A DNA stretch of 64,000 nt from Chitinophagaceae bacterium UBA1930 (GTDB lineage: Bacteria > Bacteroidota > Bacteroidia > Chitinophagales > Chitinophagaceae): the NCBI GenBank assembly GCA_002337145.1, contig DDFK01000001.1:434001-498000 (forward strand). Direction: 5' to 3'. Each line of letters begins with the position of its first letter. Within the stretch, counting starts at the first letter, position 1. Below are positions 18,455-28,596 of this stretch, one piece after another. A model generated the notes under the pieces. The model was not told the origin of the DNA, did no database searches, and worked only from the letters and a program-made list of their open reading frames with translations. Both the position numbers and the translations under genes were made by a program.

Positions 18455-19999
18455 ATGAATATGAAACTCAAAAACGTTCTAGCTATTGTGGCCATTAGTG
18501 CCACTACTGCCATTTTGAGTGTGGCTGGCTATGGTAAATGGATGGAAAGCAGGTATGCGGGTACGCAGCAACCCGGAAAGCTGCCTGTAAATTATGCAGG
18601 TTTTTTTGGCAATAACGCCCCGGCAAGTGCTGTCGATTTTACAGCCGCTGCCACTGCTGCAACACCGGCAGTTGTGCACATTAAAACAAAAACAAAAGCA
18701 AGGCAGGTGAGCAATAACCAGCCACGTCAACAGAACCCATTTGGCGACATGTTTGGCGGCGATATGTTTGACCAGTTCTTTAATGGCCCACGCATGCAGG
18801 TAATTCCCGAGCAGCAGGCAAGCGGTAGCGGTGTCATTATCAGTGGCGATGGATACATTGTAACCAATAACCACGTTGTGGATGGTGCCGATGAAATAAA
18901 TGTGACACTGACCAATAAGAAATCCTATAAAGCAACTGTGGTTGGTACCGACCCCAGCAGTGATTTGGCCGTTATCAAAATTGAAGGCAACAACTTGCCA
19001 TACATGCTGTATGGTAACAGTGATGATGTGAAACTGGGTCAATGGGTATTGGCCATTGGCTATCCGTTGAACCTGGATGTTACCGTATCTGCGGGTATCG
19101 TAAGTGCAAAGGCAAGAAGCATCAACATCAACAGCCGTCAAAGCAAAACACCTATTGAAAGCTTTATACAAACTGATGCTGCGGTAAACCCCGGCAACAG
19201 CGGTGGTGCGTTGATCAATACAAATGGTGAACTGGTAGGTATCAACTCGGCTATTGCCTCACCAACCGGATATTATACTGGTTATGCGTATGCCATACCG
19301 GTGAATATTGTAAAGAAAGTGATTGCAGACATGATCAAGTTCGGCTCCGTACAAAGGGCTTTCATGGGCATATCTTATCCTATTGATGGTTTGCCCGACC
19401 AACAAGTAGCCGATCTTGACAAACAATATGGCAATGCTTGGAAGACCAACGAAGGTGTTTTTGTAACTGGCGTTACAGATGGTGGTGCCGCAATTGCTGC
19501 AGGCATTAAGGAAGCGGATGTGATTACCAAGTTCAATGGCGTTGCCATTACCAGCGGGCCAGAGTTGCAGGACCAATTGTCCAGGTACAAACCAGGCGAC
19601 AAAATTACCATTACCTATAAACGCAACGGCAAGGAAAACACGGTGAACATTACCCTGAAAAACAAAGTAGGCAATACTGACATCGTAAAAGCAGGCAACA
19701 ACAGCGTAATTGACAAACTGGGTGCTACTTTGGAAAACGTTGATAAAAAAATAGCTACTGCCAACGATATTGCCGGTGGTGTTGTGGTAAAGAAACTGGG
19801 TAGCGGTTCGCTATCGAAAACAAAAGTGCAGGAAGGCTTTGTTATTACCACCGTTAACGGCGTGGAAGTAAAGACCCTTGATGAACTGAAAGCAGAACTG
19901 GCCAAAGTAAAAGATGGCAAAGTAAGGCTTGATGGTATTTACCCTGGTTATGAGGGCACTTATACTTACCCATTGAATTTAGGCGAAGCAGAAGAATAA
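18455..19999 (+). CDS. htrA: HtrA/DegP-family periplasmic serine protease
   Basis: The 514-aa protein has an N-terminal membrane/signal segment, a trypsin-like domain with the triad His140 (NNHVVDG), Asp170 (SDLAVIKI) and Ser249 (NPGNSGGAL), a first PDZ domain (about 300-400, FVTGVTDGGAAIAAGI) and a second, shorter PDZ (about 430-505). DegP/DegQ proteases degrade or refold damaged envelope proteins. The region near 85-120 is a Gly/Gln-rich LA-like loop (FGDMFGGDMFDQF). It stands alone; an imperfect TTTG plus TAGAATTTG pair (18385-18419, spacing too long) lies upstream. A strong terminator follows. Confidence 0.93.
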   Translation: MNMKLKNVLAIVAISATTAILSVAGYGKWMESRYAGTQQPGKLPVNYAGFFGNNAPASAVDFTAAATAATPAVVHIKTKTKARQVSNNQPRQQNPFGDMFGGDMFDQFFNGPRMQVIPEQQASGSGVIISGDGYIVTNNHVVDGADEINVTLTNKKSYKATVVGTDPSSDLAVIKIEGNNLPYMLYGNSDDVKLGQWVLAIGYPLNLDVTVSAGIVSAKARSININSRQSKTPIESFIQTDAAVNPGNSGGALINTNGELVGINSAIASPTGYYTGYAYAIPVNIVKKVIADMIKFGSVQRAFMGISYPIDGLPDQQVADLDKQYGNAWKTNEGVFVTGVTDGGAAIAAGIKEADVITKFNGVAITSGPELQDQLSRYKPGDKITITYKRNGKENTVNITLKNKVGNTDIVKAGNNSVIDKLGATLENVDKKIATANDIAGGVVVKKLGSGSLSKTKVQEGFVITTVNGVEVKTLDELKAELAKVKDGKVRLDGIYPGYEGTYTYPLNLGEAEE

Positions 20000-20031
20000 G
20001 CAATAGCCACATACAACAGCAGTTAATCAAT

Positions 20032-20066
20032 AAAAAAGCGGATGCATTGAATGCATCCACTTTTTT
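20032..20066. terminator. Bidirectional terminator after htrA
   Basis: Stem 20032-20047 pairs with 20051-20066 over 16 bases (one G-T pair), with loop TGA and A/T runs on both outer sides. It separates htrA from the convergent GH13 gene. Confidence 0.85.
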
Positions 20067-20088
20067 ATTGGCTTATAACAGTACTTAT

Positions 20089-21348
20089 TTATTGCGAACA
20101 ATACACCAGATACTCGTAAGGTTGTAGTTCAAATTTTTCATTTGCACTAAACTGGTAGATCAATCCGGAGAACGCATTTACAAACCTGTTGTTTAGCCAT
20201 TCGTGTTCCACATTCAGCACCAGTCTGTCTTTGGCAGAAAGGTTCAATATTACCAGCACGACCGCATCATCTTTTCTTCTCAAATAAGCCATCACTTCTG
20301 CATTGCCGCTAGGCAGTATGAATGTTTCCCCATCTGCAATAGGCTTTGTTTTATGCAATGTCAGCAATGTTTTATAGAAATCATGCAATTGTAAAGGGTT
20401 GTTCCATTCTAGCAGGTCCTTATCAAAAAATTGCAGACGTTTTTTGTTCGGGCTTTCTTGCCCGCTATATACCAACGGCACACCTTGCCACGTACAAGCG
20501 AACACAGCAAAAGCTTTGGCGGCATTGCCATATTTTTCATATTCGGTACCTGTCCAACTGTTTTCATCATGGTTGGTAGTAAAGAACAGTTTCTTTGCTC
20601 CTTGCGGGTATTGCGAATAGGTATGCAACACATCATACACATGGTTCAACGATGCATTGCCCTGCATGTATTTTTCTGTAATGTGCATCCATTGCCAGGC
20701 ATAGGTTACATCAAATACAGTATGGTATTCCATCACTTCACATTCGGCCAGCCAGAACAAAGGCTTCATGGTTTCGCATTGGGTTCTTGCAGCATCCCAA
20801 AAATCCAACGGAACAAGATGTGCCATGTCGCAACGGAAACCGTCTATATCGCATTCCCTTACCCAGTATTGCATGGCTCCAATCAATGCATTACGCATAT
20901 CGGTATTGGCATAGTTCAAGTCTATCACATCTTGCCATCCATTCACTTCGGTAAAGTTACCTTGTTCATCTTTCAGGTACCAATCCGGATGTTCAACCGT
21001 CCACGGATGGTCGCAACCGGTATGGTTGGCTACCCAGTCAATGATTACTTTAAAACCCAATTGATGTGCTTGCTGTAGCAGGTTCTTAAAATCCTGTAAT
21101 GTTCCAAACTCCGGGTTGATGGCTGTGTAGCTACTGCACGCATAGTAACTACCTAAACTGCCTTGCCTTTTTACGAGGCTTATTGGCGTTATGGGCATAA
21201 GCCATAAAATATCCACACCCATATCTTTTAATCGTGGCAAGTGCTGTTGAAAGGATGTGAATGTACCCTCGGGCGTGTATTGACGGATATTTACTTCGTA
21301 TATGTTTGCACCTGTTGCCCAGGATACAGTAGGAAAATGTATGGCCAT
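20089..21348 (-). CDS. GH13 alpha-amylase family enzyme, probably cytoplasmic
   Basis: The 419-aa protein has no signal peptide, so it probably acts on imported maltodextrins. GH13 signatures are complete: WVANHTGCDHPW (region I), GFRCDMAH with nucleophile Asp174, FWLAECE with acid/base Glu202, and TNHDENSW with Asp261. The barrel starts at once (ATGANIYEVNIRQYTPEGTF), with no N-terminal accessory domain, and a short C-terminal beta domain closes the protein. It is the last gene of the minus-strand starch locus, about 100 bases after the SusA-like gene. Exact specificity (alpha-amylase versus oligosaccharide hydrolase) cannot be read from sequence. Confidence 0.9.
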   Translation of the reverse strand: MAIHFPTVSWATGANIYEVNIRQYTPEGTFTSFQQHLPRLKDMGVDILWLMPITPISLVKRQGSLGSYYACSSYTAINPEFGTLQDFKNLLQQAHQLGFKVIIDWVANHTGCDHPWTVEHPDWYLKDEQGNFTEVNGWQDVIDLNYANTDMRNALIGAMQYWVRECDIDGFRCDMAHLVPLDFWDAARTQCETMKPLFWLAECEVMEYHTVFDVTYAWQWMHITEKYMQGNASLNHVYDVLHTYSQYPQGAKKLFFTTNHDENSWTGTEYEKYGNAAKAFAVFACTWQGVPLVYSGQESPNKKRLQFFDKDLLEWNNPLQLHDFYKTLLTLHKTKPIADGETFILPSGNAEVMAYLRRKDDAVVLVILNLSAKDRLVLNVEHEWLNNRFVNAFSGLIYQFSANEKFELQPYEYLVYCSQ

Positions 21349-21445
21349 CTGGTTGCTCTTTTAACCAAAGTAATGCATTTTGGTGGCAACATCCATTTTG
21401 GGTAATGAACAAACTGTACAGGATTGTCTGTAGTGTATATTATTC

Positions 21446-23302
21446 CTATTTCAGCTCCAATACCCATGTTGTTTTTGCAGGCAGTGTCAATACCTGCAAT
21501 GAGTTGATGGTAGAACCGTTGGTGATATTTATTGCAGCAGAAAATTTATTGATGCGTTCTGCATACCGTTCTGTAGGCAGTTGTTCTTCCTTGTCGTTTG
21601 TGTTCACCACCACCATTACTGTTTTTTCGTTGTTATACCTGAAAAAAGTATAGATGCCTTTATCCGGCACGAACTGCATGAGTTTACCTGTTTGAAGTAC
21701 GGTATTGTTCTTACGGTAATTGGCCAGCGTTTTTACAAAGTTGAAGGCTTCATTTTCTTTTATGGTACGGCCTTGTGGTGTAAACTTGTTTACGCTATCT
21801 CCTAACCAACCGCCTTTTACATCTTCACGTACCAGCCCATCGGGCTTGCTCATGTTTTTCATCAGCAATTCAGTGCCATAATATAGCTGGGGTATGCCCC
21901 TTGTTGTAAGCAGTATGGCAATGGCTGATTTGTATTTGTTCAGGTCTTCGCCAACCAATGAGTACATGCGGTGCATGTCGTGGTTGTCCAGGAAGATGCA
22001 ATTGTTCATGGGGTTCTTGTACACAAAATCATTGGCCAGCGTGGCATACAAGCGGTTAATGCCACCTGCTGCACCTGCATCGTTCTTGCCTTCGAGTAAA
22101 TCGTAAATGGCATCTTTTATTTGTGCATCAGTAATGCCAGGCAAATGCGTATCAATTTGTTGATGAATGGTTCTGCCTTCTGTAAAGAAAGCCTGGTTCA
22201 ATACGGAGCTTACCAATGTCTCGCCAAAAATGCCCAAGCTGGGAAATTCTGCTTTAATCTGTGCTGCCCATTTGCTCATGTACATAGGGTTGTTGTAAGG
22301 ATAGGTATCCAAACGTAACCCATCAATACCAGCATATTCAATCCACCAGATATTGTTTTGTGTAAGATAGTTCTGAACATAGGGATTGCTTTCGTTCAGA
22401 TCGGGCATGCCGCCATCGAACCATCCATCCAGCATTATTTTTTTGTCAATGGCCGAAGCGTAAGGATCCATTACCGCATGATCCTTGAAATTGGTATTGG
22501 TGTATTTGGGCCATTGATGTACCCAGTCGGCAGTGGGCAGGTCTTTCATGAACCAGTGATGGCTGCCAATGTGATTGTGCACAATATCCTTGATTACTTT
22601 CAACCCTTTCGCATGGCATAATTCTACATAGCTTTTATACAATTCATTGGTACCGTAACGTGGGTCTATCCTGTAATGGTCCGTTACGGCATAGCCATGA
22701 TAGGATGCATGTGGCTGGTCGTTCTCCACTTCGGGCGTGCACCAAATGGTTGTTGCCCCAAGTTCCTTTATATAGTCCAGATGGTTGATGATGCCTTGTA
22801 TATCGCCACCATGGCGGCCATACAGTAAAGAGCGTTCTACTTTTTTCTCTTCCATGCCAGCAACAACATCATTGGTGGTATCGCCATTGGCAAAACGGTC
22901 GGGCATCAATAAATAAATCAGGTCTTTACTGGTTACACCCTGTATGCGGTTGGGCGATTTGTCCCTTGCTTTTAGCTCGTAGGTATAATGCAAGGTGGAC
23001 TGGTTTGCTTCCACAAAATCGATTGTAAACTTGCCAGGCTTTGCAGCCGCTGTAACGTCAATATCGATGAACAGGTAATTGCTGTTGCTTACTTTGTTTA
23101 CCTTGATTAGCTTAACACCAGGATAACTGAACCGTATTTTTTTTGATGCGATATTTTTTCCGTGCACCAGTAATTGCAATTGGGTGTTCTTCATGCCAGT
23201 GAACCAGAATGATGGTTCTACCCTTTCCAATGCGGGCAACTGTGCACTGATAGCAGTAACACAGCAAACCAATAGCCAGCCTAACAGTATCCGATGCTTC
23301 AT
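21446..23302 (-). CDS. susA: SusA-like periplasmic GH13 maltodextrin hydrolase (neopullulanase/cyclomaltodextrinase type)
   Basis: The 618-aa protein starts with a signal peptide (MKHRILLGWLLVCCVTAISAQ), has an N-terminal cyclomaltodextrinase-type beta domain (about 22-125), a GH13 barrel and a C-terminal beta domain. Catalytic residues are Asp332 (GLRLDTYPYN), Glu361 (GIFGETLVSS) and Asp442 (LDNHDMHRM). In SusA of Bacteroides this enzyme cuts oligosaccharides in the periplasm after SusC/D uptake. It follows the GH31 gene in the same direction with a short gap, and fits the same transcript. A signal peptidase I type signal without a lipobox Cys supports a periplasmic site. Confidence 0.92.
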   Translation of the reverse strand: MKHRILLGWLLVCCVTAISAQLPALERVEPSFWFTGMKNTQLQLLVHGKNIASKKIRFSYPGVKLIKVNKVSNSNYLFIDIDVTAAAKPGKFTIDFVEANQSTLHYTYELKARDKSPNRIQGVTSKDLIYLLMPDRFANGDTTNDVVAGMEEKKVERSLLYGRHGGDIQGIINHLDYIKELGATTIWCTPEVENDQPHASYHGYAVTDHYRIDPRYGTNELYKSYVELCHAKGLKVIKDIVHNHIGSHHWFMKDLPTADWVHQWPKYTNTNFKDHAVMDPYASAIDKKIMLDGWFDGGMPDLNESNPYVQNYLTQNNIWWIEYAGIDGLRLDTYPYNNPMYMSKWAAQIKAEFPSLGIFGETLVSSVLNQAFFTEGRTIHQQIDTHLPGITDAQIKDAIYDLLEGKNDAGAAGGINRLYATLANDFVYKNPMNNCIFLDNHDMHRMYSLVGEDLNKYKSAIAILLTTRGIPQLYYGTELLMKNMSKPDGLVREDVKGGWLGDSVNKFTPQGRTIKENEAFNFVKTLANYRKNNTVLQTGKLMQFVPDKGIYTFFRYNNEKTVMVVVNTNDKEEQLPTERYAERINKFSAAINITNGSTINSLQVLTLPAKTTWVLELK

Positions 23303-23336
23303 CTAATTGTTTTTTCTATTAAGGCCATTAAAAATA

Positions 23337-25781
23337 TCAATAGTTAATGGTAATCGTGTTACTGTCATTTTTTATCAAGAGGCTTTTTACCGTATAGCCT
23401 TCCGGTCTGTTTGGCGAGCCCAGGGGGTCGAAGGTTGATATGGGCGTAAGAAAGGATGCAAACGCATCTTCCATTTCTTTTTTGCTACCGTTCATGTTTA
23501 CGTTTGTTTCACCGAAACCATGTAGCATCAACCTGATTGTATTGAAGTTTGTTTTGAAGCTACCTTCCACTTTTTCAAAAGTGATTTTTTTGTTGGCAGG
23601 ATCGTACACGATACTTCTTTTGTAGTAGTCGCCTTTTTCGTAGTTGTAGGATGCCCCGTCATCTTCATAATATACAAAGGAGTTGGTAAGGTCTCCTTTG
23701 TATATATGGATGGTCAATGTATCCGTGGGTTTTTCACTTGTTGATTGTATGAGCGACTGCATGGGCACAATGCTGCTTTCTTTTACATACACAGGAAGTT
23801 TGTTCATGTGCAACTGCACAATTTTTTCGGTGTTGCTTTGTTCCACTTCGCCTGTATAGAGGTTGTACCATTTGCCTTTGGGGAAATATATTTTTACAAA
23901 CGATTGGTTGCTTGTTACCGGTGCAACCATAAATGCCTTACCAAAAAAATACTGGTTCTGGAATTGGCCATCGTACACTTTTGCATCGAATGCATTGTCT
24001 ATGGCCAAACTGCGTACCACAGGCAAACCATCTTGCGTGGCTTCATAAAAACTGCTGTATAGATAAGGCAGCAAATGGTAACGGAGGTTTACATAGTTCC
24101 TGGATATTTCCAGTGCTTCTTCGCCATGTGCCCAAGGTTCGGCCGAAGGTGTATTGACTGCTGTATGGTTTCTGTAGTAAGGGGTAAATGCACCAATCTG
24201 CATCCAGCGAACAAAAAGGTTTACAGATGGGTTGCCCGTAAAGCCGCCAATATCCATACCCGTAAAAGCAACGCCACTTAGGCCAAGACTGGAGAGCAAC
24301 CTTACACCTGCAATCATGTGATCGTCTTCGGATCGGTTGTCGCCTGTCCATATTGCAGTGTAACGCTGCAGCCCTGCATAACCAGCACGTGTAAGCATAA
24401 ACGAACGTTGGTTGCTGTTTGCCTGCCTGTAGCCTTCGTAACTGCTGCGGGCCATTTGCATACCAAATACATTGTGTCCTTGCAAGTGCGTAGTTGGATG
24501 ATTGTCGTAATTGAACAAAACATTGCTAGGTATCTTTTGTCCCCAGGTAGCAATTTCATTCATGTCGTTCCATATACCATCCACACCAACATTTGCATAG
24601 GCTTTTATTTCATTACGCCACCAGCTTCTTCCTTTGTCGCTTGTAAAATCGGGAAAGTGGCACCAGCCCGGCCATACCTGTCCTGTGTATAGTTGGCCAT
24701 CGCTGTACTTTAAAAAAATGCTGTCTTTTACACCACGTTCGTAAGCACCGTAACCTTTCTCTACTTTAATGCCGGGGTCCACAATAACGGTTGTTTTAAA
24801 ACCCATAGACTTTAATTTGTCTGTCAGGTTTTTGGGTTCGGGAAAACGGCTCTTGTTCCAGGTAAATAATTTATAGGCATCCATGTAGTGAATGTCAAGT
24901 GTAATGCCATCCGAAGGGATTTTTTTCTCACGCAGCGTCTGTGCAATACGCATTACTTCTGTTTCAGGATAATAGCTGTAGCGGTTTTGCTGATAGCCAA
25001 TGCTCCATAATGGCGGCAGCTTCATCCTGCCTGTGAGTGCCGTGTACGATGTAATGATATCTGCGAGGTTTTTGTGGTAGATAAAGTAGTAGTTCATTTC
25101 GCCACCCCTTGCACCAAAAGAGGAGAAGCGGTTATTGCTTGCACCAAAATTGAAATCTGTCTGGTAGGTATTGTCCAGGAAAATGCCATAGTTAATGGCA
25201 TGATGAATACCAATATAGAATGGAATAGTGGAATACAGAGGGTCCTGCCCTGTTTGGTAACCGAACACATCGGAGTTCCAGTTGGTGTAACCATTGCCAG
25301 CCCTGTCCAGGTTGCCCGTCTTTTCGCCAAGGCCAATAAACCTTTCGCCTTGTTGCATGTGTTTGTAAGTGGTTACTTCATCGCCCACCCAACTGGTGTT
25401 TAAACCGGCTTCATCTTGGTTAATAAGTTCATTATCCAATGTATAACATGCAATACTGAATGGTTTCTTTTGTACAATGACCTTTAAAGAGTCGGTTGTT
25501 ATGGAGAGTTCGTTTTCGTTTTGGCTGATGTTTGTTCTGGTGGCTGTTGGTTGTGCTATGACAGCATAGGAGAAATCGGCACCCAATTTCTTTCTGTCCA
25601 TTCTTACCCTGATGGTATTGGCGGTGTACACAGTAATTTCCACCTGTGCATTCTCTGCTTGTATATTGATTTTCTGTCCGTCAATTTTTGTACTGTTTAC
25701 CTTGCCTGTATTTACTACAGTTGTTTGGGCAAATACATTTATTGTAAAAAGGGAAAGGAAGCAGATAAACGAAGCTTTCAT
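23337..25781 (-). CDS. GH31 alpha-glucosidase (SusB-role enzyme)
   Basis: The start at 25781 (MKASFICFLSLFTINVFAQ) gives a clean signal peptide; the frame is open to 25883 but that part has no signal character. The mature protein (about 795 aa) has the N-terminal galactose-mutarotase-like domain, a GH31 barrel with nucleophile Asp406 in DGIWNDMNEIATW and acid/base Asp481 in WTGDNRSEDDH, and C-terminal beta domains. It would release glucose from maltodextrin ends in the periplasm, the role played by GH97 SusB in Bacteroides thetaiotaomicron. It lies between the SusE/F-like and SusA-like genes. Confidence 0.92.
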   Translation of the reverse strand: MKASFICFLSLFTINVFAQTTVVNTGKVNSTKIDGQKINIQAENAQVEITVYTANTIRVRMDRKKLGADFSYAVIAQPTATRTNISQNENELSITTDSLKVIVQKKPFSIACYTLDNELINQDEAGLNTSWVGDEVTTYKHMQQGERFIGLGEKTGNLDRAGNGYTNWNSDVFGYQTGQDPLYSTIPFYIGIHHAINYGIFLDNTYQTDFNFGASNNRFSSFGARGGEMNYYFIYHKNLADIITSYTALTGRMKLPPLWSIGYQQNRYSYYPETEVMRIAQTLREKKIPSDGITLDIHYMDAYKLFTWNKSRFPEPKNLTDKLKSMGFKTTVIVDPGIKVEKGYGAYERGVKDSIFLKYSDGQLYTGQVWPGWCHFPDFTSDKGRSWWRNEIKAYANVGVDGIWNDMNEIATWGQKIPSNVLFNYDNHPTTHLQGHNVFGMQMARSSYEGYRQANSNQRSFMLTRAGYAGLQRYTAIWTGDNRSEDDHMIAGVRLLSSLGLSGVAFTGMDIGGFTGNPSVNLFVRWMQIGAFTPYYRNHTAVNTPSAEPWAHGEEALEISRNYVNLRYHLLPYLYSSFYEATQDGLPVVRSLAIDNAFDAKVYDGQFQNQYFFGKAFMVAPVTSNQSFVKIYFPKGKWYNLYTGEVEQSNTEKIVQLHMNKLPVYVKESSIVPMQSLIQSTSEKPTDTLTIHIYKGDLTNSFVYYEDDGASYNYEKGDYYKRSIVYDPANKKITFEKVEGSFKTNFNTIRLMLHGFGETNVNMNGSKKEMEDAFASFLTPISTFDPLGSPNRPEGYTVKSLLIKNDSNTITINY

Positions 25782-25933
25782 TGTACACATGTTGCTGAAT
25801 ATTTTAATGACAGGAATTGGAGTGATTGATTCAGGTGTTGATAGTTGCTGAACCTTGCCAAAATTCAAGGGCAGCAATTGCACTGCCCTTGAAATAAAAC
25901 CCTCTTATGAAAAAAACCGAGTTGAAATTCTAT

Positions 25934-27799
25934 TTATTGAATGGTTACTGTTTGTGCCAGCTCGTCTAACGTAATGGTATAGGTGCCTGCTGCCGCCGGT
26001 GTCTTGAAATTGTTGTTACCATCCCATACCATTTTACGTGGTGTACCTGTGGCATTGCTTTGGCCGCTGTTGTCTTCGTAGTCAAATGCACCCCAGGCCG
26101 AACCTGCGAGGAACTTGATGTCCTTACCTGCTTTTAACGTCAGTGTAATGGTCCACTTGCCATTGCCTGCGTAGGTCATTTGTGGTGAAGATGCAGGGTC
26201 CCAATCGTTGACGCCTGCCTGGTTGATGCCATCGCCAACCACACGCATTTGCGATGCGGAGTTGTACAGGTATTTGATGTTGTTTACATCGGCACCATCC
26301 CAAATAACACGGTAGCGGCCTGCTGTTGCCACATCGGGCAGATTGTCAGGGCCATTGATAAGTAATGATGTTCCATTGCCGCTGCCATCTGTGGTGGCAC
26401 CATAGCTTCTGGTATCGGTAATGTTTACACCACCGCCGTTCCAACTATTGTTGTCAATCATTTTCCAGCCGCCTGCATTCAGGTTCACGATACCGATAAA
26501 CCTGTCACGGGCAAAATTGGTCATTTGCGAAAGCGGGTCGGTAAAAGTGGTGGCTGGTGTCCAGTTGTTGCCCGGTACGGCTCCACCTACAAAACCCATA
26601 CGGCCCAAACGTAGGTCGTAAGTCATGTTTACCCTGTCCACACTAAAACGATATACGCCTGTTGTAGTAATGTTGAAGTTGTTGGAGCTGTTCAATTGCA
26701 GTGCACCACCTGTACCTGTAGTTGTAGTGGCTGGACCATAATTCACATCCCATGCACGGCCTTGCGTAACCTTGAACGAAGTGCCTGCGATTAGGTACAC
26801 ATACGTAAAGTACACTGCGTTGATGCCGCCGCCAGCCCTTAGGTCCCTAACCAATTCAGGTGCTGTTGGCGGATCCCATGATGGTGTGGTGTAGCTACCT
26901 GGCATATACATACGTACTTCTCTTAATGCAACAAATGTGTTTACGTAATCGCACCATTGAACCCATGTACCGCTGGTTGCCGCAACGGTCCATTTCAGTT
27001 CGGCAGCCACGCTCAGGTTGGTAAGGCCATGTGCATTCAGGCTGTCGCTGATGGCTTTGTAGGTGATGGTCAGCAAGCTATCGTTACCGGTATTGTCGGA
27101 TGCAATAGAGAACAATGGATTGGTAAAATCAGGCGTTATTTCTGCACCTTGTGCATCCAGTTTCCTTTGGGCAAAATACACGCTGTATTTAACTGCAGGG
27201 CTACCTGTTGCAGGAATGGACTTGGTCCAGTTGAACTTTACCGTATTGGTGGTTGAACCCGGATCCATTGCCAATGGCGTTAATGAAGAGGATGGCCCCA
27301 GCAGTACAAAGGGTGCGGTACCATTTTGAAAACGTGTAATGGTAATGAAGAAGGAGTTGGTGGCAAGTATCTTCACATCGCCATTATCGGCCTGTACACT
27401 CCAAACAAGATCTGTTGAAGCACCTGCTGCTATTGACTTTGCAGCAAGGGCATCGTCCAGTTGTTTGTAGGTTACGGTCAGTTTTGTATCCTTACCGCTA
27501 TTGTTTGCAGTAAAAGAAATCAGTGGTGCATCCAAACTACCCGTGGTTTTTAAGGCCATTATTACTTTGTAAGTAGGTGCCGTTGTAAGTCCCGGTTTTG
27601 CAGCCCCCCAGGTAAAGTCGATGGTGTTGTTTGGTACGGCCGAGTTAAGCTTTAGGTTGGTACTTGAAACAGGCGATTTCAAGGTGAAGCCTACCAGGCC
27701 TTCGCCGGTTGCATCATTACCTGCAAGGTCTGCTTTTTTACATGCTGTAAACAACAGGGCAGTTGATGTAAGTATATAGATTATTTTTTTCATAAACAT
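25934..27799 (-). CDS. susE: SusE/SusF-like outer-membrane starch-binding lipoprotein
   Basis: The 621-aa lipoprotein (MFMKKIIYILTSTALLFTAC) has two tandem SusE-type immunoglobulin-like domains with the TINTFTW-like signature (NNTIDFTWGAAKPG near 60; TNTVKFNWTKS near 190), each ending in a LVWSVQA/LKWTVAA strand. Two carbohydrate-binding-module-like repeats follow (about 300-420 and 500-621), rich in Trp and Gly (NNWTPATTF, DWDPASSPQMTYAGNGKW). This is the SusE/SusF plan: surface starch binding that aids SusC/D. The start ATG overlaps the stop of the preceding gene as TAATG, so translation is coupled; 27793 is an alternative start. Confidence 0.88.
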   Translation of the reverse strand: MFMKKIIYILTSTALLFTACKKADLAGNDATGEGLVGFTLKSPVSSTNLKLNSAVPNNTIDFTWGAAKPGLTTAPTYKVIMALKTTGSLDAPLISFTANNSGKDTKLTVTYKQLDDALAAKSIAAGASTDLVWSVQADNGDVKILATNSFFITITRFQNGTAPFVLLGPSSSLTPLAMDPGSTTNTVKFNWTKSIPATGSPAVKYSVYFAQRKLDAQGAEITPDFTNPLFSIASDNTGNDSLLTITYKAISDSLNAHGLTNLSVAAELKWTVAATSGTWVQWCDYVNTFVALREVRMYMPGSYTTPSWDPPTAPELVRDLRAGGGINAVYFTYVYLIAGTSFKVTQGRAWDVNYGPATTTTGTGGALQLNSSNNFNITTTGVYRFSVDRVNMTYDLRLGRMGFVGGAVPGNNWTPATTFTDPLSQMTNFARDRFIGIVNLNAGGWKMIDNNSWNGGGVNITDTRSYGATTDGSGNGTSLLINGPDNLPDVATAGRYRVIWDGADVNNIKYLYNSASQMRVVGDGINQAGVNDWDPASSPQMTYAGNGKWTITLTLKAGKDIKFLAGSAWGAFDYEDNSGQSNATGTPRKMVWDGNNNFKTPAAAGTYTITLDELAQTVTIQ

Positions 27800-28596
27800 T
27801 ATTTCATTGTGGTGAATGTTGTTTCAACCTCTGATGAGGTAACCGTAACCGTTGCTCCTGATGTGTTCAATAAAGTGCCATTGAATTTGCACCTGAACTT
27901 CATTAGCTTTTTACCAGCAGGCGGTGTAAAGGATGTGGATGGGATAAAGTAGACCGTCCATACATCTGTACCCGTTTTCCTGATATTGGTTACGGTTAGT
28001 GGTGTGCCTACCTGGTTATTGGCGTCATCAAACATGGTGATGGTGGCTGATACAGGTGTCATACGCTGTTCATCGGTAGTGGTGGTTAATGTGCGTTCGT
28101 AGTTCATGTTCACAATATCATCCACATCAACCTTTGCAGGAAACACACGTATTGCTTTTGGAACAAATACCAACGGGTCGAAGTAATATGGCTTATAGTC
28201 CGGTGTTTGTTTGCTGCCATCTTTTGCTTTTACCAGGAAACCAAAATTGTTCAGTTCACCTGGTGTCAATTGAAACAGGGTAATACCTGTAAAAGTGAAA
28301 CTCCATTTATTGGTGCCGGCTGCGGTCATCTTTCCGTCAAGGGATGAGCTTGTCCAGCTACCATTTACAATACCATCCTTTGCAGGGCCATTGCCTGCGG
28401 GGTTGGAGAATATCCAGATATATGCTTCTGACTGGCCTGCCATGGGCGTACCCGTAACATCGACAGTGAGGGTTACCTGGTCGAGTGCCGTGAAGCTGGA
28501 TGGCGAGAATGTTGGGTTCTGTGCCTTTGCTGCCATAAGCAGGCAGGACAGGAACAGTATTGACAATATTTTTTTCATGACGCGGTATTTAAGCAT
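27799..28596 (-). CDS. Secreted Sus-locus accessory protein (DUF4961-like)
   Basis: The 265-aa protein carries a signal peptide (MKKILSILFLSCLLMAAKAQ, from 28578 if the inner ATG is used) and a beta-rich body. The block AGTNKWSFTFTGITLFQLTP resembles the N-terminal module of the secreted amylase in this locus (AGTNKWKYTINGGLRTFFGL), so both probably share one carbohydrate-binding or surface-assembly fold. From memory of Sus loci in Chitinophagaceae it corresponds to DUF4961, next to a DUF5004 gene. Its start overlaps the upstream stop as TAATG and its own stop overlaps the next start in the same way, so three genes are coupled. Confidence 0.75.
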   Translation of the reverse strand: MLKYRVMKKILSILFLSCLLMAAKAQNPTFSPSSFTALDQVTLTVDVTGTPMAGQSEAYIWIFSNPAGNGPAKDGIVNGSWTSSSLDGKMTAAGTNKWSFTFTGITLFQLTPGELNNFGFLVKAKDGSKQTPDYKPYYFDPLVFVPKAIRVFPAKVDVDDIVNMNYERTLTTTTDEQRMTPVSATITMFDDANNQVGTPLTVTNIRKTGTDVWTVYFIPSTSFTPPAGKKLMKFRCKFNGTLLNTSGATVTVTSSEVETTFTTMK